A DNA stretch of 64,000 nucleotides from Flavobacterium glaciei (GTDB lineage Bacteria > Bacteroidota > Bacteroidia > Flavobacteriales > Flavobacteriaceae): assembly GCF_003350545.1 (NCBI RefSeq), contig NZ_QQBA01000006.1, positions 1 to 64,000 on the forward strand. The letters run 5' to 3'. How positions within the stretch are numbered: the first letter of the stretch is position 1; every line of letters begins with the position of its first letter. The notes beneath the pieces are model-generated. The model did no database searches. It had not been told where the DNA came from and saw only the letters and a list, made by a program, of their open reading frames with translations. The position numbers and the translations under genes are program-made. This document shows, piece after piece, positions 45,701 through 53,320 of the stretch.

Positions 45701-45928
45701 CGATTTGTTCCATCTTTACGAGGAAAATGGATTTTCAATTTGATGAGTATGTATGCTTTTATATCCATTTTGTTTACGTATTATGGGGTAAACTTTCACT
45801 TAGTTGGATTACATTCTTACGCAAGTGGCGAAGCACATTCATTGAGTTGGATTTGGTATTCTCTTGGAGCAATTACGTTGTTTGGAGCAATTTCTTATCC
45901 AAAGTATAAGAAGTATTATAAGAAATAA
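42722..45928 (+). CDS. ccsBA: Cytochrome c synthase CcsBA (ResB-CcsA fusion)
   Basis: This 1068-residue System II synthase attaches heme to apocytochrome c outside the membrane. The ResB-like half (residues 1-480) has N-terminal helices from MEKKIFSFLFSTRLMAFLF. A linker (about 470-520) has a signal-like hydrophobic stretch ending SFNSFAQ and then nine histidines in a 30-residue stretch. The CcsA half (from about 760) has the heme-handling WWD segment ESWGRYWGWDPKETW (about 961-976) and conserved His at VIHARF and FHLVGLHSY. I chose the ATG at 42722 because the upstream in-frame GTG (42689) lies inside the -7 element. It stands alone and ends at a bidirectional terminator. Confidence 0.94.
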   Translation: MEKKIFSFLFSTRLMAFLFISYAVAMATGTFIESKYNTDTAKILIYNAWWFEAIHVFFVINFIGNIKRYQLLKKEKWATLLLHLSFIFIIAGAFVTRYISYEGMMPIREGASENQIFSEKTFLTVFVDGEFKGEMKRRVFEKQVLLSPATNNNFSISGKFADTPFEVDYENFIMGAKEFIKPDPKGTVFLKIVEAGDSGRHEHFLKEGEVQNIHNVLFSLNKFTDGAININTTGSAYTIQTPFEGNFMRMADKLQGKVTKDNAQPLMMRSLYSIGEMRFVFPDPAVKGIVDYESDNDFKAKNHEDAVTVKVMADGQERTVTVLGSKGKVGEAKTVKIGKIDYTFFYGSKAYVLPFKIKLNDFIAQKYPGTDKSYSSFESKVTVEDKEPFDARIYMNNVLDYNGYRFFQSGFDPDEKGTILSVNHDFWGTLLTYIGYFMLYFAMMAIMFTKYSRFADIKRKLEVVKTKKAKLLTILVLMFSFNSFAQEQEHNHADHEGHAHTEAEAAPASHENHTKKALSQDELNALISKYKVPAEHAAKFGRLVIQDGGGRMKPINTFSSELLRKVSQDDSYNEMNSDQVFLSMTQYASYWIEIPIIHLRRGNDSLRKIIGVDKKAKFAPFVAFFDAKGNYKLSKYLEESFKAANPNQFEKDFIETDKRVNLMESALSGRILKIFPIPEDKNNKWVSYLELNEAGFKGMEATYTKNVLPLYFGSLANASTSNDYKTADELLESINGFQKRFGSKVMPSEDRITSEVLYNKYDVFNKLFYWYVLAAILMLFFAIMQIFKERKALAIAVNTMHIIVGLLFALHTVGLIARWYISGHAPWSNAYESIIYIAWATMFFGLAFDRKSKLTVASSAFVTAMILWAANLNWIDPEIANLQPVLNSYWLMIHVAVIVASYGPFALGMILGAVSLLLISFTNEKNKAKMDLNIQEITYINELALTIGLIMLTIGNFLGGQWANESWGRYWGWDPKETWALISIMVYAFVIHARFVPSLRGKWIFNLMSMYAFISILFTYYGVNFHLVGLHSYASGEAHSLSWIWYSLGAITLFGAISYPKYKKYYKK

Positions 45929-45948
45929 GACTTGTTTAATTTCAATAA

Positions 45949-45980
45949 AAAAAGGTTCAACTGCAAAGTTGAACCTTTTT
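45949..45980. terminator. Bidirectional terminator
   Basis: Perfect 13-bp arms AAAAAGGTTCAAC / GTTGAACCTTTTT. It serves both ccsBA (plus) and the anti-sigma gene (minus), whose ends flank it. Confidence 0.88.
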
Positions 45981-46001
45981 GGTATTACAGAAAAAGAGTT
46001 T

Positions 46002-46787
46002 TTACACTTTTCCTAACGTATATAATTGTTCCATTGTAGGAGTCAAACTTCCGCCTTTTGGCTCAAGTGTAATTCCAAATGCTTCTGCTTCATTTGCATT
46101 ATTAACTGCAAATAATTTTTGCTCGTTTACATCAAAGTCTTCTAACAATCCAATACTGGTTGGAGTCAACGGGCTTAATTTCAGAGCCCATACCTGATAT
46201 ACCATTCCTTCAGGAGGTTCTGGTAAACCGGCAGCATCAATATAAACTACTTTAGTATCTTGATTCCAATATACTTTAGCCGAAGATTCTGGAGCAACTG
46301 CCTGCCCTCCAAGTGCTACAACAGTATTTTTAGTGTCTCTAACAACTGCTAAACTAGTATCGTTAGCCGTGTTTTTTGATTTTAAGACATTAAATTCCTT
46401 CTCTAATTTAGCTTTTTCAATTTGAGTGTTGGCGACTTGAGTAGATGTTTGGTTCAATTGATTGTATTGGTATCCAATACCAACCAATAAAAGAACTGCT
46501 GCTGCCCATCCAATGTATTGTGACCTATTTTTAGAAGGTTCTAATTGTATGACATCAGCATGTTTGAGCTCTAGTTTAGCCTTAATTTTTTCATAATTAG
46601 CAACAGAATGAAATGGTGAAAAGCTCGACGATAAAGCAACAATCGCTTTTTCAATTGCAATAATTTCATTGTTAATTTCCGGATTGTTTTTTGCCTGAGT
46701 AGCAATTTCCTCATTTTCAGGTTCACTTAGTAGTCCGTAAACATAAAGCTCAAGGATACCTGATTCTAAATATTCTTTTTTTTCCAT
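46002..46787 (-). CDS. Anti-sigma factor (RskA-like)
   Basis: This 261-residue single-pass membrane protein has an N-terminal cytosolic part (about 1-85) with the ELYVYGLLSEPENEEI region typical of zinc-less anti-sigma domains, a membrane helix (about 92-108), a coiled stretch, and a periplasmic RskA-type domain (YWNQDTKVVYIDAAGLPEPP, then YQVWALKL). It should hold the ECF sigma factor encoded immediately upstream inactive until an outside signal arrives. The two genes overlap by one base. Confidence 0.9.
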   Translation of the reverse strand: MEKKEYLESGILELYVYGLLSEPENEEIATQAKNNPEINNEIIAIEKAIVALSSSFSPFHSVANYEKIKAKLELKHADVIQLEPSKNRSQYIGWAAAVLLLVGIGYQYNQLNQTSTQVANTQIEKAKLEKEFNVLKSKNTANDTSLAVVRDTKNTVVALGGQAVAPESSAKVYWNQDTKVVYIDAAGLPEPPEGMVYQVWALKLSPLTPTSIGLLEDFDVNEQKLFAVNNANEAEAFGITLEPKGGSLTPTMEQLYTLGKV

Positions 46788-47317
46788 TATACTTTTAAAT
46801 AATTTCTTAAATCGTTAATACAATTCCTATTTTGTGTTTTTACTGTTCCTAAAGGAATTCCCAATTCATCAGAAGCTTCTTGTTGGGTATAGCCTTTAAA
46901 AAACAGTAAATCAATTATCTGAATACATTTGGGTTTAAGTCTTTTTACAAACTCATGTAATCCAATAGTGTCCATTTTGTCAACCAGTTTAGAACTGTCT
47001 TCAAAGTGATTTACGAAATTATCAGTAGAAAGGTTTTTTTGACTGTTATTAAAATTTTTTGAGCGTAGTTTATCAATAGATGTGTTTCTGGCTATATTAA
47101 GAATCCAAGTGTAAAATCTTCCTTTGCTTTCATTGTACGAATCAATATTTTTCCAAATTTTTACAAATACTTCCTGAAGAACGTCTTCTGCTTCTTCTCT
47201 GTTTTTTACAAGAACATTAATAACCGAAAATAAACTTTTGGAATACATATCATATAGATGTGTAAATGCCCTTTCGTCTTTTTTATAAATTAAAACTAAT
47301 AACTCTTCTTGACTCAT
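46787..47317 (-). CDS. ECF-type RNA polymerase sigma factor
   Basis: This 176-residue sigma factor has region 2 (EAEDVLQEVFVKIWKNIDSY, then FYTWILNIARNTSIDKLRSK) and region 4 (GYTQQEASDELGIPLGTVKTQ). It is divergent from the DUF4331 genes, separated by 231 bp that should hold its own promoter and its target promoter. A TAAATTTG -7-like element lies at 47339-47346 on the minus strand. It probably controls the DUF4331-TPR-TonB receptor genes. Confidence 0.93.
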   Translation of the reverse strand: MSQEELLVLIYKKDERAFTHLYDMYSKSLFSVINVLVKNREEAEDVLQEVFVKIWKNIDSYNESKGRFYTWILNIARNTSIDKLRSKNFNNSQKNLSTDNFVNHFEDSSKLVDKMDTIGLHEFVKRLKPKCIQIIDLLFFKGYTQQEASDELGIPLGTVKTQNRNCINDLRNYLKV

Positions 47318-47548
47318 ATTTTTAATGTTTTACTTATACAAATTTATATATTATTATTTATAAAGAATTGATTTAACGTATGTCAAGGTAATAAAAAAAT
47401 TAAAATAAAAATAATTTGATTTTTTTTAATAATCTAAAATGGTGTTTATCAAATATTTAAAAAAAAAATTAATTTTTTTTTATCATTTTTAAAACCAAAA
47501 CAAATGTATTCCCGTAAATGCTCTTATAACCTTTTAATATAAAACAAA

Positions 47549-48202
47549 ATGAAAAAAACAAAAATGATTTTAGGTCTGTCGCTAGTGGCGATTTCAGGCT
47601 TGATTTTAGTAGCTGCGGATCACATAGATGCACCCGCAACAATGTCAGGAGATGCTTTAGATATTACGGATGTCTATGCTTTTCAAGGGCAAAATGCTAA
47701 TAATTTAGTATTTGCAGTAAACACTCAAGGATTGTTAAGTCCTAATGCAACTGGTGCTGCTACATTTAAAGATAATGTAATGGTAGAAATCAACATTGAT
47801 AATAATGGTGATAATGTTGAAGATTTAGTAATCCAGGCAATTAAAAGAGATGACAAAATGTATTTCTTTGGACCGGTTGCTCCGGGAACAACAGGAACTT
47901 CAAGTACTGTTAAAACAGCAGCAGCATCTGGAAGTGTTACTATATCTCAATATGGAGCTACAGCTTTGACAGCGGAACAAAACGGAATGAAATTTTTCGC
48001 AGGTCCAAGAGATGATCCCTTCTTTTTTGATTTAGGTCAGTTTCAAGCAATTCTTGGAGGAACGGCTACAGGATTTAAAAATCCTGGAACAGATACGTTT
48101 GCAGGTACTAACGTAATGTCTATAGTAGTTGAGGTTCCAAAATCAATGTTAGGCTCATCAAGCACTGTTGGTGTTTGGGCTGAAACGAAGAAAAAACAAT
48201 AA
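47549..48202 (+). CDS. DUF4331 family protein, N-terminal-type half
   Basis: This exported protein of 217 residues has the signal peptide MKKTKMILGLSLVAISGLILVAA. DUF4331 marks are DHIDAPATMSGDALDITDVYAF and FFAGPRDDPFFFDLGQF. Full-length DUF4331 proteins elsewhere continue into a second part containing a QxDxMxRPAINTVF motif. Here that part is a separate gene directly downstream. Function is unknown. It is the first gene of the run divergent from the ECF sigma pair. Confidence 0.88.
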   Translation: MKKTKMILGLSLVAISGLILVAADHIDAPATMSGDALDITDVYAFQGQNANNLVFAVNTQGLLSPNATGAATFKDNVMVEINIDNNGDNVEDLVIQAIKRDDKMYFFGPVAPGTTGTSSTVKTAAASGSVTISQYGATALTAEQNGMKFFAGPRDDPFFFDLGQFQAILGGTATGFKNPGTDTFAGTNVMSIVVEVPKSMLGSSSTVGVWAETKKKQ

Positions 48203-48271
48203 TTAATTTTATTAAAAAAAAACATGAAATCGAAGATTAACGATTTTAAATAATAAAAAAATATAAACATC

Positions 48272-48826
48272 ATGAGTAAAACAAATAAATTCAAAATTAT
48301 AACAATCGCGCTAGTAGCTGCAGTTGTTTCAGTAAATTGTGATAATGACGATTCAAACGGTGACTCTTCTATAAGCTTAGATTTTTCAGGAACTTATGTT
48401 CAGGTAGATCAAATGGCAAGACCGGCAATTAACACTGTATTCGTTGCTTCAGGACAACCTAAAGATGATTTTAATGCTGCAATTCCATCAGCAATGGGAG
48501 CTAAATATCAATCTATTTTTCAATCTAGATTAATGGCTTTGAATCCTGGATACACTACAAATGCTTTAGGGCAAACGGCTGCTCAGCTGACTGGTCTTTT
48601 GGCGACAGATGTATTAGGAGTATCTAAAACTGCACCAACAACTTTCTTTGACGGAACAAACGTTTTAACAGGAAGAGCTTTGGCAGATGACGTAATAGAT
48701 GTAGAATTGTTATTGATTTTTGGTGGACCAATGGGAACTTCTAATCCTGGTCTTACTAAAGATAATGTAAACGCAAATGATAAAGCATTTTCTGCATCTT
48801 TTCCTTACCTAGCTTCTGCTTGGTAG
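48272..48826 (+). CDS. DUF4331 family protein, C-terminal-type half (putative lipoprotein)
   Basis: This exported protein of 184 residues has the signal sequence MSKTNKFKIITIALVAAVVSVNC followed by acidic DNDDSNGD, so it is possibly a surface-exposed lipoprotein, although the residues before Cys are not a perfect lipobox. It contains VQVDQMARPAINTVFVASGQ, GRALADDVIDVELLLIFG and FSASFPYLASAW, which are the C-terminal DUF4331 motifs. Together with the preceding gene it rebuilds one DUF4331 domain, so the two products may form a complex. A strong terminator follows. Confidence 0.87.
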   Translation: MSKTNKFKIITIALVAAVVSVNCDNDDSNGDSSISLDFSGTYVQVDQMARPAINTVFVASGQPKDDFNAAIPSAMGAKYQSIFQSRLMALNPGYTTNALGQTAAQLTGLLATDVLGVSKTAPTTFFDGTNVLTGRALADDVIDVELLLIFGGPMGTSNPGLTKDNVNANDKAFSASFPYLASAW

Positions 48827-48839
48827 TATTTCCTCAAAA

Positions 48840-48882
48840 AAACAGAGCGTTTGCTATAAAACCATTCGCTCTGTTTTTTTTT
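48840..48882 (+). terminator. Terminator after the second DUF4331 gene
   Basis: Perfect 10-bp arms AAACAGAGCG / CGCTCTGTTT with a long loop, then seven further Ts. Read-through or a second promoter would be needed for the TPR gene 39 bp later. An AAAC-repeat tract (48883-48910) fills that gap. Confidence 0.87.
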
Positions 48883-48910
48883 AAACAAACAAACAAATAA
48901 ACAAACAAAA
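48883..48910. repeat. AAAC microsatellite-like tract
   Basis: AAAC units repeat about six times with one AAAT variant, in the leader of the TPR gene. Such slippage-prone tracts can vary in length between strains. Confidence 0.6.
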
Positions 48911-48920
48911 TAATTAGAGT

Positions 48921-50216
48921 ATGAAAACTTTAAAAACAATATCATTTTTAGTTTTTTCAATCCTATTCATATTCGGTTGCGAGAGTAAAACAGAACAAAT
49001 TACTAATACAGAAGACTATGCTGAATATTTGAGTTTAACAGACAATAAATCATTAGATTTTGCTCATAAGGAAATTGATTTTTGGCAGAAGAAATATGAT
49101 GCTGCTCCAACTCAAATTAGTTATTTAAGTCAACTTGCGGCTAATTATAACACACTTTTTGAATATACTGGTGATATCAAAAACTTATATATGTCTGAAG
49201 ATTTATTAACTAAATCAAATGAAGCAGATGATTATTCTCGGGTTTCAACGATTCGATCATTGGCCAGAAATTATATTTCGCAACACCGTTTTAAGGAAGC
49301 TTTGGAACTTGCAAATAAAGCATTAGCAATTGGCGAGGGTAAAAAAGAAACTCAAAAATTACTTTTTGATGTTCAAATGGAATTGGGAAATTATCCTGAT
49401 GCAGTTAAAAATTTGAATGCCATAAGAGACATGAATAGTTTTGATTACTTGATTCGTTTGGCTAAATGGAACGATCATAAAGGTGATTTAGAAACGGCGA
49501 TAACTTTTATGGAAAAAGCAAGAGATATTGCTGAAAAAGATGATAATAAAGTACTAAAAATTTGGTCCTATTCTAACCTAGGAGATTTCTACGGTCATGC
49601 TGGAAGAATTAAGGAATCGTATGAAAGTTACCTAAAAACATTAGCGTTAGATCCTAATTATTCCTATGCTTTAAAAGGAATTGCATGGATTGTATTCTCA
49701 AAAGAACGTAATGTAAACGAGGCAAATAGAATTATTGATGCTATTGTCGCCACTCATAATACTCCTGATTTTTATTTGTTGAAATCTCAAATTGCTCAAT
49801 TTGAAGGTGATAAAAATGAGGAAATGAAAAATAGAAATGCCTATTTTTCTATGTTAGAAAAGAATAATTATGGTGCAATGTATAATAAATACAATACTTT
49901 GATTTATGCTGATGACAAAAAAACCGCTCATAAAGCATTAGAAATTGCAAAAACTGAAGTTGATCACAGGCCAACAGCTGAGTCTTATGATTTATTAGCT
50001 TGGTCTTACTTAAATGTGGGCGACAATAAAAAAGCATTGGAAATTGCTCAGAAACATGTGGTTGAAAAATCTTTTGAACCAAACGTTCAATACCACTTAG
50101 CAATGATTTACAAAGCAAATAATTTAGCGCTCAAAACGAAACCTATCAAGGTAGAATTACTGACTAGTTTGTATGAATTGGGTCCTAATTTCGAGAAAAA
50201 GGTAAATCAATTATAG
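48921..50216 (+). CDS. TPR-repeat lipoprotein
   Basis: This 431-residue predicted lipoprotein has a lipobox ending SILFIFGC (Cys 20). It contains several TPR-like helix pairs, for example RFKEALELANKALAIGE, HKGDLETAITFMEKARDIA, IKESYESYLKTLALDPNYSYA and NKKALEIAQKHVVE. TPR modules bind partner proteins. It lies between DUF4331 and the TonB receptor and ends 3 bp before it, so a structural role in the same envelope system is likely. Confidence 0.88.
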   Translation: MKTLKTISFLVFSILFIFGCESKTEQITNTEDYAEYLSLTDNKSLDFAHKEIDFWQKKYDAAPTQISYLSQLAANYNTLFEYTGDIKNLYMSEDLLTKSNEADDYSRVSTIRSLARNYISQHRFKEALELANKALAIGEGKKETQKLLFDVQMELGNYPDAVKNLNAIRDMNSFDYLIRLAKWNDHKGDLETAITFMEKARDIAEKDDNKVLKIWSYSNLGDFYGHAGRIKESYESYLKTLALDPNYSYALKGIAWIVFSKERNVNEANRIIDAIVATHNTPDFYLLKSQIAQFEGDKNEEMKNRNAYFSMLEKNNYGAMYNKYNTLIYADDKKTAHKALEIAKTEVDHRPTAESYDLLAWSYLNVGDNKKALEIAQKHVVEKSFEPNVQYHLAMIYKANNLALKTKPIKVELLTSLYELGPNFEKKVNQL

Positions 50217-50219
50217 CGT

Positions 50220-52433
50220 ATGAAAAGTTTTATTTTAATGATAGTAACCCTTTTTGGGTTGTCTTCTTACGGCCAAATCCAAAAAGGAAAAGTGTTGGAT
50301 AGTGATGGTAATCCTGTTGAAAACGCATATTTAGTGAATACAAATTCTGAAAGCCATGCTCACACGAATGAATTTGGGTTATTCAGTTTAGATAAAACCG
50401 TTTTAGGAGACGTTATCAAAATAACAGCTTTAGGATATAAAAAGTCAAATTTTACCATAGTTTCTACGGATGATATAATTATTTTGGAAGATGATATATT
50501 TAGATTAAATGAGATTGTAATCCAACCAAAACTTTCGGCGATGAATGTCATTTCAAAAATAGATTTACAAACTACTCCGGTAAATTCTTCGCAAGAAATT
50601 CTTCGAAAAGTACCTGGATTATTCATCGGGCAGCATGCAGGAGGAGGTAAGGCAGAACAAATATTTTTGAGAGGTTTTGATATCGATCATGGAACTGATA
50701 TTGCCATTTCAGTCGATGGAATGCCAGTAAATATGGTGTCTCATGCACATGGTCAAGGCTATGCTGATTTGCATTTTGTAATTCCGGAAACGGTAGAAAA
50801 AATAGATTTTGGAAAAGGGACGTATTATGCCAACAAAGGGGATTTTGCGACGGCAGGATACGTTACCTTCCAAACTAAAGATAAAATTGATAAAAGTAGT
50901 ATTGGCGTCGAAGTAGGACAATTCAATACCATTAGAACTGTAGGGTTATTTAATCTTTTGGGCAACCAAAAAACACAAAGTGCCTACATTGCCACAGAAT
51001 ATATCTTGACAGATGGTCCTTTTGATTCTCCCCAAAATTTTAATAGGATCAATCTGTTAGGAAAATACTCAGCTATTTTAAATGACAACAGTAAGTTTTC
51101 AATTTTAGCTTCTCGCTTTTCCAGCAAATGGGATGCTTCAGGACAAATCCCGCAACGTTTGGTTGATAATGGAACGATTTCTAGATTTGGAGCTGTTGAT
51201 GATACCGAAGGAGGAATTACATCACGAACCAATTTTAATGCGAGTTTAAGCAAACCAATTGATGAAAATACATTTTTGAAAACCAATGCTTTTTATTCAA
51301 ATTATCAATTTGAATTGTATTCTAATTTTACTTTCTTTTTAAATGATCCTATTAATGGTGACCAAATTAAACAGAAAGAAAATCGCGATATATATGGAAT
51401 GAATGCGGAGTTGAATAAGAAAACTAAAATAAATGATACGGATGTATTGTTGCAGTTTGGAGCTGGTTTTCGTGCCGATGCAACAACTGATACAGAGCTT
51501 TCGCATACTTTGAACAGAAGAACGGTTCTTGAAAATATAAAACTAGGAGATATTGATGAGTCAAATTTGTTTTCCTATTTGAATTCAGAATTCAATTTTG
51601 GGAAATTGATGATAAATCCTGCTATAAGATTGGATTATTTCAAATTCAATTATCAAGATAAATTGATGGAGAATTACAAAACACAATCGGAATCTCAAGT
51701 TAAGTTTTCTCCAAAACTGAATTTCATTTATTCGCAAAATAATAGTTTACAGTTTTTTGTAAAATCAGGAATGGGTTTTCATTCAAATGATGCCCGTGTA
51801 GTGGTTCAAAACAATGGAAAACAAATTTTACCAACAGCAATAGGAACAGATGTTGGTACCATTTGGAAACCATTTCCTAAGTTGATTGTGAATTCAGCAT
51901 TATGGTATTTATTTTTAGAACAGGAGTTTGTTTACGTGGGAGATGCCGGAATCATTGAGCCAAGCGGAAAATCAAAACGTATGGGAGCAGAGCTTGGATT
52001 GCGTTATCAACTGAATGATTGGTTGTATTTTGATGCTGATGCAAATTATACGTATGCCAGAAGTATTGATGAACCAAAAGGTCAGGATTACATTCCTTTA
52101 GCACCAGATTTTACAACTACAGGAGGTTTAAGTTTCCAAAAGTTGAATGGTTTCTCAGGAGGAATTCGCTATCGTTATCTTAAAAATCGCCCTGCGAATG
52201 AAGATAATTCTATTGTTGCCAAAGGTTATTTTATTTCGGATTTAAATATTAATTACCAATATAAGAATATCAATTTTGGAATAGCAGTTGAGAATATTTT
52301 TGATACCGCATGGAACGAAACACAATTTGCCACTGAATCCAGGCTTCAAAATGAACCTGAAAGTGTCGAGGAAATTCATTTTACTCCAGGAACTCCTTTT
52401 TTTATGAAAGGGAAAATAACCTATACGTTTTAA
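50220..52433 (+). CDS. TonB-dependent receptor with CarboxypepD-reg-like domain and His-rich plug
   Basis: This outer-membrane receptor of 737 residues has the signal peptide MKSFILMIVTLFGLSSYG, a carboxypeptidase-regulatory-like domain (about 20-95), a plug domain (about 110-220) and a beta barrel (about 225-737) ending in a terminal aromatic strand GKITYTF. The plug contains HGTDIAISVDGMPVN and SHAHGQGYADLHF, with five His in 45 residues, which suggests a metal or metal-complex cargo. This is inference, as no metal enzyme or transporter is adjacent. It follows the TPR gene by 3 bp and probably belongs to the ECF-controlled locus. Confidence 0.9.
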   Translation: MKSFILMIVTLFGLSSYGQIQKGKVLDSDGNPVENAYLVNTNSESHAHTNEFGLFSLDKTVLGDVIKITALGYKKSNFTIVSTDDIIILEDDIFRLNEIVIQPKLSAMNVISKIDLQTTPVNSSQEILRKVPGLFIGQHAGGGKAEQIFLRGFDIDHGTDIAISVDGMPVNMVSHAHGQGYADLHFVIPETVEKIDFGKGTYYANKGDFATAGYVTFQTKDKIDKSSIGVEVGQFNTIRTVGLFNLLGNQKTQSAYIATEYILTDGPFDSPQNFNRINLLGKYSAILNDNSKFSILASRFSSKWDASGQIPQRLVDNGTISRFGAVDDTEGGITSRTNFNASLSKPIDENTFLKTNAFYSNYQFELYSNFTFFLNDPINGDQIKQKENRDIYGMNAELNKKTKINDTDVLLQFGAGFRADATTDTELSHTLNRRTVLENIKLGDIDESNLFSYLNSEFNFGKLMINPAIRLDYFKFNYQDKLMENYKTQSESQVKFSPKLNFIYSQNNSLQFFVKSGMGFHSNDARVVVQNNGKQILPTAIGTDVGTIWKPFPKLIVNSALWYLFLEQEFVYVGDAGIIEPSGKSKRMGAELGLRYQLNDWLYFDADANYTYARSIDEPKGQDYIPLAPDFTTTGGLSFQKLNGFSGGIRYRYLKNRPANEDNSIVAKGYFISDLNINYQYKNINFGIAVENIFDTAWNETQFATESRLQNEPESVEEIHFTPGTPFFMKGKITYTF

Positions 52434-52466
52434 ATACCACATTAAGGTTTGTTGTTTATTTGTTTG

Positions 52467-52506
52467 GAAGCCTGGCATTTTTATAGTGTCAGGTCTTCTT
52501 TTTTAT
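52467..52506 (+). terminator. Terminator of the TonB receptor gene
   Basis: Arms GAAGCCTG / CAGG-T-CTTC (52467-52498) followed by a run of Ts, 34 bp after the stop. Confidence 0.7.
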
Positions 52507-52577
52507 TTAACGACTGTTTAACAAAAAAATGCTTTGATAAAACAAATTTTTATCTAATTTTATAAAAAATTTTAAAC

Positions 52578-53165
52578 ATGAAAAATTTACTATTAATTGC
52601 AACTTGCTCTTTATTATTATTTAGTTGTAAAAATCAGGCACAACCTCAAAAATCAGAAAGTAATATGAGTACACCATTAGCAGCTAAAGAAAACATTTAT
52701 CAGTTCAAGGTAGAAGATTTATCAGGAAACAGTTTCGATTTTGCTTCCTTAAAAGGAAAAAAAATTATGATTGTTAATACAGCTTCAAAATGTGGATTAA
52801 CACCACAGTACAAAGATCTTGAAGCAGTTTACAAAGAATACAAAGACAAAGGATTAGTAATTATTGGTTTCCCAGCTAATAATTTTGCTTCACAAGAGCC
52901 AGGAACAAATGAAGAAATTGCTTCTTTTTGTCAAATGAACTACGGAGTAACTTTCCCTATGATGGATAAAGTTTCTGTAAAAGGGGATGATATGGCGGCT
53001 ATTTATCAGTTTTTGACTCAGAAATCAAAAAACGGTTTACAAGATTCAACTGTTGAATGGAATTTTCAAAAATATCTAATCAACGAAAAAGGAGAATTAG
53101 AAAAAGTAATTGCTCCAAGGACTTTAGTAACAGATCCAGAAGTATTGAATTGGATTAAAGCATAA
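52578..53165 (+). CDS. Glutathione peroxidase-family lipoprotein
   Basis: This 195-residue lipoprotein has signal MKNLLLIATCSLLLFSCKNQ with lipobox LFSC (Cys17). The GPx domain has the catalytic Cys72 in NTASKCGLTPQY, the Gln in PANNFASQEPG and the Trp-Asn of VEWNFQKYL, the usual tetrad with Cys in place of selenocysteine. Bacterial members mostly use thioredoxin rather than glutathione to reduce lipid peroxides. A strong terminator follows. Confidence 0.93.
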   Translation: MKNLLLIATCSLLLFSCKNQAQPQKSESNMSTPLAAKENIYQFKVEDLSGNSFDFASLKGKKIMIVNTASKCGLTPQYKDLEAVYKEYKDKGLVIIGFPANNFASQEPGTNEEIASFCQMNYGVTFPMMDKVSVKGDDMAAIYQFLTQKSKNGLQDSTVEWNFQKYLINEKGELEKVIAPRTLVTDPEVLNWIKA

Positions 53166-53193
53166 TTTCTGATTTCAGAAAATAAAATATTTT

Positions 53194-53231
53194 AAAAGAG
53201 ATTTTCAGTCAAATGAAAATCTCTTTTTTTT
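53194..53231 (+). terminator. Terminator of the Gpx gene
   Basis: Arms AAAAGAGATTTTCA / TGAAAATCTCTTTT followed by further Ts to 53230, 28 bp after the stop. Confidence 0.88.
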
Positions 53232-53249
53232 AAGAGTAAAATAAAAATT

Positions 53250-53310
53250 AACCATTAAGAAATTAAGAAACATTAAGCGATTCTTAATGAACCTTAATTT
53301 CTTAATGGTT
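53250..53310. repeat. Dispersed palindromic repeat, copy B
   Basis: Perfect 18-bp arms identical to copy A at 24999-25061; the centre differs (25 bases). It lies in the convergent gap between the Gpx and Dus genes. Confidence 0.85.
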
Positions 53311-53320
53311 TTATTTTAAA

